A stretch of 64,000 bases of DNA. It comes from Allomuricauda sp. Its GTDB lineage: Bacteria; Bacteroidota; Bacteroidia; Flavobacteriales; Flavobacteriaceae. Made by a program: the position numbers and the translations under genes. The stretch lies in assembly GCF_002699205.1 (NCBI RefSeq), contig NZ_PABT01000046.1, forward strand, positions 1 to 64,000, in the 5' to 3' direction. Below, piece by piece: positions 6,405 to 16,073 of this stretch (its first letter is position 1; each line of letters opens with the position of its first letter). Under the pieces are notes generated by a model. That model did no database searches, was not told the DNA's origin, and was given only the letters and a program-made list of their open reading frames with translations.

Positions 6405-7235
6405 ATGGGAAATACAGATCCATTCATAGATATTCGGAAAAAATATGAATCCCTAAGGGGCAAGTACTCCGATATAATCGTTTCCTCTTTCAACGAGACC
6501 GATTTTAAAAGGTACAATGAGATACTTTTTTCCGCACATAGCTGTGGCATAGAGGGCAATAGCTTTAGTGTCGATGATACAAGGGAGCTAAGGGAAAAGG
6601 GCTATGCCCTTAACCTGGTGAACAAGACCCTATTGGAAGCTTTTGAGATCCTGGATCATTTCAAGGCCTATGATTATGTCCTGAAGCACCCCGGAGCGGA
6701 ACTTGATGAAAGACTTGTAAAGCATCTGCACGTTCTTTTGACCAAGAACACCATTTCCTATAAGGGATATAGGCCGGGCGAATACTCAAAAACCCAGATG
6801 GCCGCTGGGGACACTATCTTCAGGGACACCAAAAAGGCCGTGGCCAATATGCCCAAAATGTTGGAAAGTTTCAATAGGGCCATCAAGGAGGACAGGACGC
6901 ACCCCTTGGAACTGAGCGCGATCTTCCACCAAATGTTCATTTACTCGCATCCCTTTCCAGATGGCAATGGCAGGTTGGGGCGTTTATTGTCCAATTTCAT
7001 ATTGGGAAGGTTCGGCCACCCCCATATAATCATTTTGAAGGAGGAAAGGCAAAACTATATCGATGCTCTCAAAGCTTCGGATAAACACAACAATATGTTG
7101 CCGATAATCAACTTTTTTTATGATACGTCCATCAACAGGATGCAAAGGGAAATAGGTCAAAAAAAAAACCTTTCGAAGAATTTCAACCTTGGTATTGAAA
7201 AAGGGGGAAAAAGAAATGGGGGCATTTCATATTGA
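6405..7235 (+). CDS. class II Fic-domain AMP-transferase
   Basis: The protein of 276 residues has the full Fic motif HPFPDGNGRLGR at residues 182-193 (catalytic His182). It also has the inhibitory helix motif S-x-x-x-E-G-N at residues 46-52, placed N-terminally as in self-inhibited class II Fic proteins, so no separate antitoxin is needed. It would transfer AMP from ATP to a protein target. A GTG at 6378, directly after the preceding stop, would add nine residues. I prefer the ATG at 6405 with an A-rich leader. The C-terminus is short and Lys/Gly-rich. Fic proteins are common cargo of Bacteroidota mobile elements. Confidence 0.85.
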   Translation: MGNTDPFIDIRKKYESLRGKYSDIIVSSFNETDFKRYNEILFSAHSCGIEGNSFSVDDTRELREKGYALNLVNKTLLEAFEILDHFKAYDYVLKHPGAELDERLVKHLHVLLTKNTISYKGYRPGEYSKTQMAAGDTIFRDTKKAVANMPKMLESFNRAIKEDRTHPLELSAIFHQMFIYSHPFPDGNGRLGRLLSNFILGRFGHPHIIILKEERQNYIDALKASDKHNNMLPIINFFYDTSINRMQREIGQKKNLSKNFNLGIEKGGKRNGGISY

Positions 7236-7300
7236 AGAATGGAAAATGAACAGATTTGGCTTGTTAAGTTGCCTATGGCAAGGGACAATATGAGGAAATC

Positions 7301-8962
7301 ATGGAACAACATAAAACTGATAATATAGCTCAAAAAAGGGAACACATGAACTTAGAGGGATTCGGTCAATTTGCGAAAAAAGAAAAAGGAAGGATAATAG
7401 GAAAGAACAATACGGCAGTTATCTACACCCGTGTTTCCAGTAAGGAGCAATTTGACAACAATGCCAGCCTGACGACCCAACTCAAATATTGCCAAGAATA
7501 TGCAATTCGAAAAGAATTGGAAGTATTGGAATATTTTGGGGGAACCTATGAATCTGCCAAGAGCGATGAGCGCAGGGAGTTCCAAAGGATGCTCAGCTAT
7601 GTAAAAAGGAGAAAGAACATCGGCTATATCATCGTCTATTCCTATGATAGGTTTTCCAGAACGGGTGCGAACGGCGCCTATATCAGTGAACAGTTAAAAA
7701 AGCAGGGAGTGGCCGTTATATCGGCCACCCAGGAAATCGATGTGACCACAAGTGCGGGTACGTTCCAGGAAAACCTGTACCATATGTTCTCCCACTTCGA
7801 CAACCAGATTCGTAGGGACAAATCCATTACGGGAATGCGGGAGAAGCTGCGAAGGGGATATTGGACGGGTGCCTATCCATTTGGATATACCAATACAAAT
7901 CCCGGGAAAGGGAAGATCCCGAATTTTGTGATCTCGGAGGAAGGAAGATTATTAAAACAGGCTTTTTTATGGAAGGCAAATTCCGACATGTCACATGTCG
8001 AGATTGCAAAACGACTTAAAGACAAGGGCCTGGACATACATGCAAAAAGATTGACGGACCTTTTTAGAAACCCGTTCTATTGTGGGCTTATCGTGAACAG
8101 CCTTATTCCCGGTGAAGTGATCCAAGGAAAACACGAGGCCCTCATATCGAAAGAAATGTTCCTTAAGATACACAATCTCCTCCATGCAGGTGAGCCACCG
8201 AAGAAATATTCGTTCGATGACGAAAACCTGCCATTGAAGATGTTTGTCAGATCTTCGGTCTGTGGAACACCCTACACTGGATATATCGTGAAGAAAAAAG
8301 GCCTGTACTATTACAAGAACAGGCGTAAGGGCAGCAAGGAGAACAGAAGTGCCAATAAGCTCCATAAAGAGTTTCTGAATGTATTGGGCAGGTATGCACT
8401 GGCCGACAAAAAGTATATCGAGCCATTGGCCGATATCATACACGACACCTTGATCGATAAAAACCAAGAGGCACTTGAAGACCAAAAGCGGTTGACCAAA
8501 GAACTCGGCCAACTCAAAGAAAGGATAGACACATTGGAGAGAAGATTTGTCGTGCTGAACGAGATCACAAAGTCCCAGTACGACCTTTTCATGCCGGAAC
8601 TGAAAGCCGAACAAAGGGAACTGGAGATGAAATTGGAAAATGGGGGAATAAATAGTTCGAACCTCAAAAAGTCCGTAAAATTGGCACTTGGTTATGCCTG
8701 TAACCTTCCTGAATTGTGGAAGTTAGGGGATTTGGAAACCAAAAGGGCCATACAATATATGGTGTTCCCCGACGGGATTGGGTATGACTTCAAAAACAAA
8801 GCAGTTCGAACTTTTCGGGTCAATGAGATTTTTGGCGCAATCTCTTTATTGGCGGGGAGTTTGAAGGGTAAAGAAAAAGGGGACTTCCACTCGATTTGCA
8901 GAAAATCCCCTTTAGTGACCCAGGGAGGATTCGAACCCCCAACCCTCAGAGCCGAAATCTGA
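7301..8962 (+). CDS. large serine recombinase (integrase of the element)
   Basis: The 553-residue protein has an N-terminal resolvase domain (about 38-185) with the catalytic Ser in YTRVSSKEQ (Ser46), then YSYDRFSRTG, followed by the recombinase domain (RRGYWTGAYPFGY, about 208-300) and a long coiled coil (about 395-460). The zinc-ribbon region has only one clear Cys (CGTPYTGY), so zinc binding is doubtful. The last ~15 residues (VTQGGFEPPTLRAEI) are encoded by the antisense strand of the tRNA-Arg gene. This suggests the native gene was joined to the tRNA at integration and acquired its stop there. A start at the internal Met16 is possible. Confidence 0.85.
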   Translation: MEQHKTDNIAQKREHMNLEGFGQFAKKEKGRIIGKNNTAVIYTRVSSKEQFDNNASLTTQLKYCQEYAIRKELEVLEYFGGTYESAKSDERREFQRMLSYVKRRKNIGYIIVYSYDRFSRTGANGAYISEQLKKQGVAVISATQEIDVTTSAGTFQENLYHMFSHFDNQIRRDKSITGMREKLRRGYWTGAYPFGYTNTNPGKGKIPNFVISEEGRLLKQAFLWKANSDMSHVEIAKRLKDKGLDIHAKRLTDLFRNPFYCGLIVNSLIPGEVIQGKHEALISKEMFLKIHNLLHAGEPPKKYSFDDENLPLKMFVRSSVCGTPYTGYIVKKKGLYYYKNRRKGSKENRSANKLHKEFLNVLGRYALADKKYIEPLADIIHDTLIDKNQEALEDQKRLTKELGQLKERIDTLERRFVVLNEITKSQYDLFMPELKAEQRELEMKLENGGINSSNLKKSVKLALGYACNLPELWKLGDLETKRAIQYMVFPDGIGYDFKNKAVRTFRVNEIFGAISLLAGSLKGKEKGDFHSICRKSPLVTQGGFEPPTLRAEI

Positions 8963-8989
8963 TATTCTATCCAGTTGAACTACTGGGCC
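8916..8989 (-). tRNA. tRNA-Arg (anticodon UCG)
   Basis: Read on the minus strand, the 74-nt gene folds with acceptor GGCCCAG/CTGGGTC (one G-U pair). The anticodon stem is TCAGA/TCTGA around the loop TTTCGGC, giving anticodon TCG. The T-arm has the usual GGTTCGAATCC core and the discriminator is A. No CCA is encoded. The T-arm half overlaps the 3' end of the serine recombinase on the other strand, and is the likely attachment site of the element. Confidence 0.93.
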
Positions 8990-9008
8990 ATCCTAAAATT
9001 TATATACT

Positions 9009-9461
9009 TTACGAACTCAATTTTGCCTTTACTATGGCAGAAATGGTTTTTCCATCCGCCTGTCCGGCCAATTCTTTGGAAACAATTCCCATTACTTTTC
9101 CCATATCTTGCATACCGGAAGCTCCAACGGCATCGATGGTTTGCACCACTACTTTCTCGATTTCCTCTTCGGTAAGCTGTTCTGGTAAAAACTTTTCGAT
9201 AACAGCTACTTGTGCCAATTCCGGTTCGGCCAAATCCTCACGACCTTGTTCTTGGTAAATCGTTGCACTGTCCTTTCGCTGCTTCACCAGTTTTTGAACC
9301 AACTTAATTTCGTCCTCTTCGGACAATTCAGCACCACCACCTTTATCGGTTTTTGCCAACAAGATAGCTGACTTTACAGCTCGCAATGCTTCCAAGGCAA
9401 CGGTATCTTTTGCCTTCATCGCTGCTTTCATTTCGGTCATCACCTTTTCTTGCAAATCCAT
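9009..9461 (-). CDS. yqeY: GatB/YqeY domain-containing protein
   Basis: The 150-residue protein matches the stand-alone YqeY family, related to the tail domain of the GatB amidotransferase subunit. Typical stretches are EALRAVKSAI near residue 25, VIEKFLPEQLTEEE in the middle, and the MGKVMGIVSKELAGQADGK region near the C-terminus. The exact function is not established, although a tRNA-binding role has been proposed. It follows ftsZ with a terminator between them. Confidence 0.9.
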   Translation of the reverse strand: MDLQEKVMTEMKAAMKAKDTVALEALRAVKSAILLAKTDKGGGAELSEEDEIKLVQKLVKQRKDSATIYQEQGREDLAEPELAQVAVIEKFLPEQLTEEEIEKVVVQTIDAVGASGMQDMGKVMGIVSKELAGQADGKTISAIVKAKLSS

Positions 9462-9493
9462 TTCTTCCGATTTAGTTCGCGAAGATAAAAAAT

Positions 9494-9523
9494 AAACCCG
9501 AAAGTTACTCTACTTCCGGGCTT
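9494..9523 (-). terminator. intrinsic terminator after ftsZ
   Basis: On the minus strand AGCCCGGAAGT and ACTTTCGGGTT form an 11-bp stem with a G-U pair around a 6-nt loop, followed by a T-rich run. It closes the dcw transcript before the yqeY-like gene. Confidence 0.75.
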
Positions 9524-9560
9524 ATGCTTTCCATAAAAATGGATGTTAATTTAAACACTA

Positions 9561-11555
9561 CTAATCAACATTATCGTGCAAAAAAGAGTTGTTGGAACGC
9601 AATTGCAAATCATCATTGCTGTCCTCTCCCAAAGAAGTTCTGGAAACCTTTTGTTCTCTTGGAACATCATTTAGGTTCACTCCTTGGCGTTTGTACGCCG
9701 GCTCTTTTTCAATTTCATCTATACTGTTCCTGTTGTTCTGAAACTTGTAGTTGAAGTTTTTCAACTTTCTTCTTCGTTCATCTGCCCTATCTTTCAATAT
9801 ATCGCTGATGGAACTGTTCATTGGATCGAGACTATCCATTGTCCCTTTATTTTCACCTAAATCTTCCGCTTTTTCAACTTTTACGGTCTTTTTCTCAAAA
9901 ATGAGTTCATTTTCCACCAATTTTGGCTCATGTGTCTCAGCTTTGGACTTGGCTCCCGTCAGTTTGTTTTCCAATTCCATGTACTCTTGCAGATCGTATC
10001 GGGTCTCACCTTCCTTCTTATATTCAAGGACAGGGTTCACCTCTACATAATCGTTCACTTCAACGTCTCCAACACCGTCTTCCAAGTTAAATGTCACCGT
10101 ATGCTCCTTTTCCTCCTCTACTTCCATTTGACTATTCAAAGGCATATCAAAGCTCAGTGTGAATTGGTCCTCGTTGTTCTTTGAAGGCACTTCCTCAGGA
10201 TCAACAACATCAATATTATTGATTACATTCTTGGCCTCAATGATGACAAAATCATCCTCAACGTTCTCTGCAACGACTTCCTCATAGAACACATTAAAGT
10301 TTCGGATGTAATTTGTAGTAGGAATTAAATCCGGGTCCTTTGCCTCAATTTTTGGAGCGAACAACTCTTGGTCCTCTTCCATATCCAAAGTGTGCTTGAC
10401 CACGGTTGGTGTAGGTTCAGGTTTAGGTGCTGGTTCCGGTTCTGGAATTTTTTCAATTTTGACCTCTTGGACCGAAGTTGACTCTGGAGTCAGTTCCTGC
10501 TCTGCAGTTTGCTCATCCTCCAAGGTATAAAACACCTTTTTGGATTCGGTATTCACAATATTGTCCTGCTGATCTACATTAAACCCTGTGGCAATGACCG
10601 TCACGGCAATAGCCTCGCCCAAGCTTTCATCTTCTCCGACCCCCATAATGATATTGGCTCCGTGACCTGCTTCAATCTGGATATGGTCATTGATTTCCCC
10701 AATTTCATCAATAGTGATTTCTTGAGAACCGGAAACGATGAGCAACAGTACGTTTTTGGCCCCATTGATTTTATTATCGTTCAACAATGGCGAATCCAAT
10801 GCTTTCATGATAGCCTCGGTGGCCCGTGTAGACCCCGATGCGGATGCCGACCCCATAATTGCCGTTCCACTATTGGAAAGTACCGTCTTGGCATCCCTAA
10901 GGTCAATGTTTTGTGTATAGTGATGGGTAATTACCTCTGCGATACCCCTTGCCGCAGTGGCCAAAACTTCATCCGCTTTTGAGAAACCTGCCTTAAACCC
11001 AAGATTACCGTACACTTCTCTAAGTTTGTTGTTGTTGATCACAATCAAGGAGTCCACGTTGGCACGTAGTCTTTCAATTCCGAGCTGTGCCTGTTTGTTA
11101 CGCATGGCCCCCTCGAACTGGAACGGAATGGTGACAATACCCACCGTAAGAACATCCATTTCCTTGGCAATCTTAGCAATAACAGGAGCAGCTCCGGTAC
11201 CGGTACCACCACCCATTCCCGCGGTAATGAACGCCATTTTGGTATTATGCTCCAACATGGCCTTTAAATCCTCCATGCTTTCCAAAGCGGCCTGTTCACC
11301 AACTTCTGGATTGGCTCCCGCACCCAATCCTTCGGTGAGGGAAACCCCCAATTGGATTTTGTTGGGTACAGGACTGTTTTGCAAAGCCTGTGCATCGGTG
11401 TTGCAGATTACAAAATCCACACCATTGATACCAGCTTGAAACATGTGGTTGATAGCGTTGCTTCCACCACCGCCTACTCCGATAACTTTAATTACGTTGC
11501 TTTTGTTCTTGGGCAAATCAAAAGCTATGTTGTCAAATTCAGTGTTCTTACTCAT
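9561..11555 (-). CDS. ftsZ: cell division protein FtsZ, long-tailed Bacteroidota type
   Basis: FtsZ is the tubulin-like GTPase that builds the division ring. The globular part (about 1-325) has the nucleotide loop GVGGGGSNAI, the tubulin signature GGGTGTG and the T7 loop region. It is followed by a ~300-residue acidic, Pro/Glu-rich linker, so the protein is 664 residues against about 380 in most bacteria. Near the end, EPAYKRQGVNLND is a plausible counterpart of the conserved C-terminal peptide that binds FtsA. The gene is the last of the dcw cluster, 27 bp after ftsA. Confidence 0.97.
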   Translation of the reverse strand: MSKNTEFDNIAFDLPKNKSNVIKVIGVGGGGSNAINHMFQAGINGVDFVICNTDAQALQNSPVPNKIQLGVSLTEGLGAGANPEVGEQAALESMEDLKAMLEHNTKMAFITAGMGGGTGTGAAPVIAKIAKEMDVLTVGIVTIPFQFEGAMRNKQAQLGIERLRANVDSLIVINNNKLREVYGNLGFKAGFSKADEVLATAARGIAEVITHHYTQNIDLRDAKTVLSNSGTAIMGSASASGSTRATEAIMKALDSPLLNDNKINGAKNVLLLIVSGSQEITIDEIGEINDHIQIEAGHGANIIMGVGEDESLGEAIAVTVIATGFNVDQQDNIVNTESKKVFYTLEDEQTAEQELTPESTSVQEVKIEKIPEPEPAPKPEPTPTVVKHTLDMEEDQELFAPKIEAKDPDLIPTTNYIRNFNVFYEEVVAENVEDDFVIIEAKNVINNIDVVDPEEVPSKNNEDQFTLSFDMPLNSQMEVEEEKEHTVTFNLEDGVGDVEVNDYVEVNPVLEYKKEGETRYDLQEYMELENKLTGAKSKAETHEPKLVENELIFEKKTVKVEKAEDLGENKGTMDSLDPMNSSISDILKDRADERRRKLKNFNYKFQNNRNSIDEIEKEPAYKRQGVNLNDVPREQKVSRTSLGEDSNDDLQLRSNNSFLHDNVD

Positions 11556-11582
11556 GACAGTTGTGTTTCTCTTATGGGGTTA

Positions 11583-12926
11583 TTATTCTGCGTTGTCCAA
11601 AAAGTCCTTCAACTTTTCTGACCATTTATCAAAAATGGATTTTCTCTCCTCAGTATGTTGAGCCGTTTTTGTTTTGGCTCCCATATTGTTGTGTTCTTGA
11701 CCCACCAAGACCTCTTCCTCATTTTCATTGTGCACCTCTTCTTTCTCCACGACTTGGTTTTTCTTTTTGGCCTCCAATGCATTCATCAGCAATCCAACAG
11801 CGGTGGCATACAACGGGCTTGCTACTTCCTCGTCCGAATCACCGGCCAGATGCTCATTGGGATAACCGATCCTTGTATCCATTCCGGTAATGTATTCGAC
11901 CAACTGTTTTAAATGTTTCAATTGGCTTCCGCCTCCGGTAAGTACAATGCCTGCAATCAATTTTTTCTTTTGCTCTTCATGACCGTAGTTCTTAATCTCC
12001 ACATAAACCTGCTCCACAATCTCCACTACACGTGCATGTATGATCTTGGAGAGGTTTTTCAATGTGATTTCTTTTGGCTCCCTACCTCTCAATCCGGGTA
12101 TGGAAACAATCTCGTTATCCTTGTTCTCGCCCGGCCAAGCGGAACCAAATTTTATTTTTAAAAGCTCGGCCTGTTTTTCTATAATGGAGCAACCTTCTTT
12201 GATGTCTTCTGTAATCACATTGCCACCAAATGGGATGACGCATGTATGACGGATGATACCGTCCTTGAAAATGGCAAGATCCGTGGTACCGCCACCTATA
12301 TCAATCAATGCTACACCTGCTTCTTTTTCTTCTTGGCTCAATACTGCATCTGCTGATGCCAATGGTTCCAGTGTGATGTTCCCTAGATCCAATCCTGCAC
12401 TTTTGATGCATCTTCCAATATTTTTTATGGATGACACTTGTCCGACCACTACATGGAAGTTGGCCTCCAATCGACCACCGTACATTCCTACCGGTTCTTT
12501 GATTTCGGACTGACCATCTACTTTGTACTCCTGGGGCAGTACATGGATGATCTCTTCACCGGGAAGCATCACCAATTTGTATACTTGGTTGCATAATTTA
12601 TCCAAGTCATCATTATCGATGACCTCTTCGGAATTGGGACGGGTAATATAATCGCTGTGGTGCAAGCTTCGGATATGTTGCCCCGCAATACCCACAACCA
12701 CAGAGCCTATTTTAAGGCCCGAGTTCAACTCAGCTTGTTCCACCGCCTGCTGAATAGACGAAATGGTCTGCGTGATATTGTTGACCACACCGCGGTGAAC
12801 ACCCAAGCTTTTGGATCTTCCCGTTCCCAAAATTTCTATTTTTCCATACTCATTTTCCCTACCGATGATAGCCACTATCTTGGTAGTTCCAATATCCAAC
12901 CCAACTGAATAATTACCTTGTTCCAT
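11583..12926 (-). CDS. ftsA: cell division protein FtsA
   Basis: The 447-residue protein is the actin-like membrane tether of FtsZ. Signatures are GLDIGTTKIVAIIG at the N-terminus (phosphate 1), the 1C-domain region after it, LIDIGGGTTDLAIF (phosphate 2) and GIVLTGGGSQL (adenosine motif). The tail after about residue 385 is charged and variable and ends in KWSEKLKDFLDN, an amphipathic helix suited to membrane binding. It starts 3 bp after the ftsQ stop. Confidence 0.97.
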   Translation of the reverse strand: MEQGNYSVGLDIGTTKIVAIIGRENEYGKIEILGTGRSKSLGVHRGVVNNITQTISSIQQAVEQAELNSGLKIGSVVVGIAGQHIRSLHHSDYITRPNSEEVIDNDDLDKLCNQVYKLVMLPGEEIIHVLPQEYKVDGQSEIKEPVGMYGGRLEANFHVVVGQVSSIKNIGRCIKSAGLDLGNITLEPLASADAVLSQEEKEAGVALIDIGGGTTDLAIFKDGIIRHTCVIPFGGNVITEDIKEGCSIIEKQAELLKIKFGSAWPGENKDNEIVSIPGLRGREPKEITLKNLSKIIHARVVEIVEQVYVEIKNYGHEEQKKKLIAGIVLTGGGSQLKHLKQLVEYITGMDTRIGYPNEHLAGDSDEEVASPLYATAVGLLMNALEAKKKNQVVEKEEVHNENEEEVLVGQEHNNMGAKTKTAQHTEERKSIFDKWSEKLKDFLDNAE

Positions 12927-12929
12927 ACT

Positions 12930-13649
12930 TTAAATTTTGGTGCAAACCACTTGATTGTTGAATTCCAAACTAACTGTTGCATAATCTTCCAAGGAATTAT
13001 CCTTGGCCGCCTTTGCATAAAAGGCCATAAAATTGCTGAACTTCTTGTTCAGGTTATCCACTCCACCCAAATTGACCACAAAGTTTTCCATGCGGAATTT
13101 GAGTTGATATTTTCCTTCGTCCTCAATATGTATCCCGATGACATTCTTCCTGAGAAAGTCATCTTTGTTGATATAGTCCAAAATCACATAGGCATCCTCA
13201 AGGGTTTTTCCTGTGATTTTTCCCGTAATTATTGGGACCCTTGCCGAATGGTATTTTGATAAGGGCATACGTTCACCCAAATCATCCAAATAAAATTTGG
13301 AGACACCTTCCACTCTTCCAATTGGTTTCCGCTGAACAATCTTGGATACAAGTTCCCCGTTTACAGTAAGATAGACCTGGGCATTTTTGACCATATCATT
13401 GGATAGTATGAGCTCCTCTATGGTATTCAAAACTAACTGTTCTTTGGGCCTGTTCTTTAGTGGTCCGTAATTTTGTATTAACAATTTATTAACCGCATCT
13501 TCAGTCAAATACAAATTATTATCCCCAACAAATTTTATGGTGACATCCTTCACCATTCTTTTTTGGTTTCTGTGGCCGGCAAAACCGTAAAGCGCAATTA
13601 CGGCCACCGACAAAAACGCCAGTTTTATATAATCCAAATTAATGCGCAT
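12930..13649 (-). CDS. ftsQ: cell division protein FtsQ
   Basis: This 239-residue protein has a short cytoplasmic N-terminus and a single membrane span (LAFLSVAVIALYGFAGH, about residues 10-26). A POTRA-like region and the FtsQ beta domain (KIVQRKPIGRVEG, FYLDDLGERMPLS) follow. It bridges early and late divisome proteins. The FtsQ assignment rests on domain order and position between murC and ftsA, because sequence conservation in this family is low. It overlaps murC by 11 bp. Confidence 0.9.
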   Translation of the reverse strand: MRINLDYIKLAFLSVAVIALYGFAGHRNQKRMVKDVTIKFVGDNNLYLTEDAVNKLLIQNYGPLKNRPKEQLVLNTIEELILSNDMVKNAQVYLTVNGELVSKIVQRKPIGRVEGVSKFYLDDLGERMPLSKYHSARVPIITGKITGKTLEDAYVILDYINKDDFLRKNVIGIHIEDEGKYQLKFRMENFVVNLGGVDNLNKKFSNFMAFYAKAAKDNSLEDYATVSLEFNNQVVCTKI

Positions 13650-14988
13650 AACTCAATTCTTTTTTAATTTTTGGTACTTCCAGTCCAATATCCCCTGCGC
13701 CAAGGGCAACCAAAACCCCTGACCTACAGTTCTTTACTTCTTCCAATAACACTGATTTTGAAATCAGCTTTTTATTGGGGTTTTCTATTTTATCAAGCAA
13801 CCATTGTGAGGTCACCCCTTCAATAGGTTCTTCCCTGGCCGGGTAAATATCCAATAGGATAATTTCATCGAATTGGGAAAGGCTTGCCGCAAAATCATCC
13901 GCAAAATCCTGGGTTCTGGAAAACAGGTGAGGTTGAAAGACCACCGTTGCTTTTTCACCTGGATGCATTTCCCTAATTGCTTGGTAAACCGCATCTATCT
14001 CTGTAGGGTGATGCGCATAATCATCGATAAAAACAAAGTCCTTTTCCCTGATCTGGTACGAAAATCTACGTTGTACCCCTTTAAAGGTTCCCAAAGCTTC
14101 TGCAAGGCGGTGTAGTGGGGCGCCGGTTTGCACCGCCATCGCGAAAGCAGCTAATCCATTGAGCAAATTATGCCTTCCAGGTTTATTGAACCTTACGTCC
14201 TTAATAACTTCGGAAGGTGTTACCAAATCAAATATGTAGGCTCCATGTTCAATTTTAATGTTTTCTATACTATAATCAGCCCCATCTTCAACACCAAAGG
14301 TGATGCCTTCCAAAGGAAGACCTTTGCGCACGAACAATTTTCCATTGGGCTTGATTCTTCCTACAAATTCTCTAAAAGAGTGTTCCAGCTCCTCCTTGGT
14401 TCCATAAATATCCAAGTGGTCGGCATCCATGGAAGTCACACAGGCTACAGTTGGGGTCAACCGCAGGAACGAGCGGTCAAACTCGTCCGCTTCCACAACC
14501 GAATATTCAGTGCCCTCAAGTACAAAATTGCTGTTGAAATCTTCTGAAATCCCACCCAAAAAGGCTGTTAAGGGCAAATCGCATTCATTGAGCAAATGTG
14601 CCAAAATACAGGTCGTGGTTGTTTTACCATGTGTACCCGCAACGGCCAAGCAAAAAGAATCTTTTGTAATAATCCCCAATACCTCGGAGCGTTTTTTTAT
14701 GTCAAATCCTTGATCCCTATAAAATTGCAATTCCGTATGCGTGGACGGGACGGCAGGAGTATACACCACCAAAGTGTTCGGGTGTTTAAAGGCATCTGTA
14801 ATTAAATTGACATTATCCTCGAAATGCACAGAGACCCCCTGCTCGATCAAACTATCGGTAATGGGGGAAGGAGTTCTATCATACCCCGCAACCTCTTTGC
14901 CCACAAATTTGAAATAGCGTGCCAAAGCGGACATTCCAATGCCACCAATACCAATAAAATAGACGCTATGTATATCTTTCAAATTCAC
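13639..14988 (-). CDS. murC: UDP-N-acetylmuramate--L-alanine ligase
   Basis: MurC adds the first amino acid of the peptidoglycan stem in the cytoplasm. The 449-residue protein shows the N-terminal [14 protein letters not shown] nucleotide loop, the ATP site [11 protein letters not shown] typical of MurC (His instead of Asn), the central Mur ligase fold and the C-terminal HPTEI region ([12 protein letters not shown]). Length matches the family. It overlaps murG by 4 bp and ftsQ by 11 bp. Confidence 0.97.
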   Translation of the reverse strand: MNLKDIHSVYFIGIGGIGMSALARYFKFVGKEVAGYDRTPSPITDSLIEQGVSVHFEDNVNLITDAFKHPNTLVVYTPAVPSTHTELQFYRDQGFDIKKRSEVLGIITKDSFCLAVAGTHGKTTTTCILAHLLNECDLPLTAFLGGISEDFNSNFVLEGTEYSVVEADEFDRSFLRLTPTVACVTSMDADHLDIYGTKEELEHSFREFVGRIKPNGKLFVRKGLPLEGITFGVEDGADYSIENIKIEHGAYIFDLVTPSEVIKDVRFNKPGRHNLLNGLAAFAMAVQTGAPLHRLAEALGTFKGVQRRFSYQIREKDFVFIDDYAHHPTEIDAVYQAIREMHPGEKATVVFQPHLFSRTQDFADDFAASLSQFDEIILLDIYPAREEPIEGVTSQWLLDKIENPNKKLISKSVLLEEVKNCRSGVLVALGAGDIGLEVPKIKKELSYAH

Positions 14989-16073
14989 TTCAACAATTTT
15001 TCAATTTCATCAACAATATGCTCCGTAGCCTTGGGCATGGCCATTTTTTTAATGTTCCCACCGAGCTTTCTCTGGAGTTCTTGGGATTCCATCAAGCCAG
15101 AAAAACTTTTTTCAAATTCAGAATCCAGTTCTGTCTCCCTGAGCATAATGGCCGCATCTTTGGCCACCAAAGCTTTGGCATTCTGGGTTTGATGGTCTTC
15201 GGCCACATTGGGCGATGGGATAAAAATCACCGGTTTGCCCACCAAACACAGTTCTGAAACCGATCCTGCTCCTGCTCTTGAAATAATCACATCGGCAGTG
15301 GCGTAAGCCAAATCCATTCGATTAACAAAAGCCAATACTTTCACTGAATTTGACTCATGTTTTTTATATTCTTCATAATACAGTTTGCCACATTGCCAAA
15401 GCACTTGCAGCCCTTGCTTTTCAAAAAACACAAGTTCTTTCCCAATCAATTGATTTATTCTTCGGGCCCCTAGACTTCCCCCTAAAACAAGCACTGTTTT
15501 CTTGTTTCCATCCAAACCAAAAAACTTGGCAGCTTCTTTCTTGTCTTTTTCAATATTGACCAAATCGGTACGGATAGGATTTCCCGTTTTTACAATTTTT
15601 TCCTTTGGAAAAAAGCGTTCCATACCATCATAGGCCACACAAATTTTATCTGCTTTTCCTGCCAGTAGCTTATTGGTGATTCCGGCAAAGGAATTCTGTT
15701 CTTGCAACACACAGGGAACCCCGGAACTTTCGGCCATCCGCAACAATGGACCACTGGCAAACCCTCCTGTACCAATGGCGACATGGGGCCTGAACTGTTT
15801 TACTATTTTGCGTGCTTCCAACAAACTACTTATCAATTTAAATGGAAACATGAGATTTTTCAATGTCAGTTTCCGTTGTATTCCACTTATCCACAATCCC
15901 TTTATTTCATATCCGGCCTGTGGCACTTTTTCCATCTCCATTTTATCCTTGGCCCCTACGAACAAAAATTCGGCATCCGGATATCTCCTCTTCAGCTCGT
16001 TCGCTATGGCCACCGCAGGATAAATATGTCCTCCGGTCCCTCCCCCAGAAAGTATAAACCTATATCTGCCCAC
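14985..16073 (-). CDS. murG: UDP-GlcNAc:lipid I N-acetylglucosaminyltransferase
   Basis: MurG makes lipid II on the inner face of the membrane. The 362-residue GT-B protein begins with the donor/acceptor loop [16 protein letters not shown], has the second Gly-rich loop [12 protein letters not shown] and the UDP-GlcNAc site [20 protein letters not shown]. The length is as expected. It overlaps ftsW by 14 bp and murC by 4 bp, so the genes are tightly coupled. Confidence 0.97.
   Translation of the reverse strand: MGRYRFILSGGGTGGHIYPAVAIANELKRRYPDAEFLFVGAKDKMEMEKVPQAGYEIKGLWISGIQRKLTLKNLMFPFKLISSLLEARKIVKQFRPHVAIGTGGFASGPLLRMAESSGVPCVLQEQNSFAGITNKLLAGKADKICVAYDGMERFFPKEKIVKTGNPIRTDLVNIEKDKKEAAKFFGLDGNKKTVLVLGGSLGARRINQLIGKELVFFEKQGLQVLWQCGKLYYEEYKKHESNSVKVLAFVNRMDLAYATADVIISRAGAGSVSELCLVGKPVIFIPSPNVAEDHQTQNAKALVAKDAAIMLRETELDSEFEKSFSGLMESQELQRKLGGNIKKMAMPKATEHIVDEIEKLLK

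Larger units (their letters stand above)
1823..8962. mobile_element. putative integrative mobilizable element (right part) at tRNA-Arg
   Basis: A MobC-like accessory protein, a MOBP relaxase, toxin-antitoxin genes and a large serine recombinase lie together and end inside the 3' half of a tRNA gene, the classic target of integrative elements. Everything to the right is conserved chromosomal core. The left boundary is not visible, because no copy of the tRNA 3' end was seen in positions 1-8,900. The element may continue beyond the window or be degenerate. There are no conjugation (tra) genes here, so it would depend on a helper. Confidence 0.55.

Noticed and set aside
1..8900. Left attachment repeat matching the tRNA-Arg 3' end
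   Set aside because: I looked for a copy of the T-arm sequence left of the recombinase and found none, so the left element boundary is not called.
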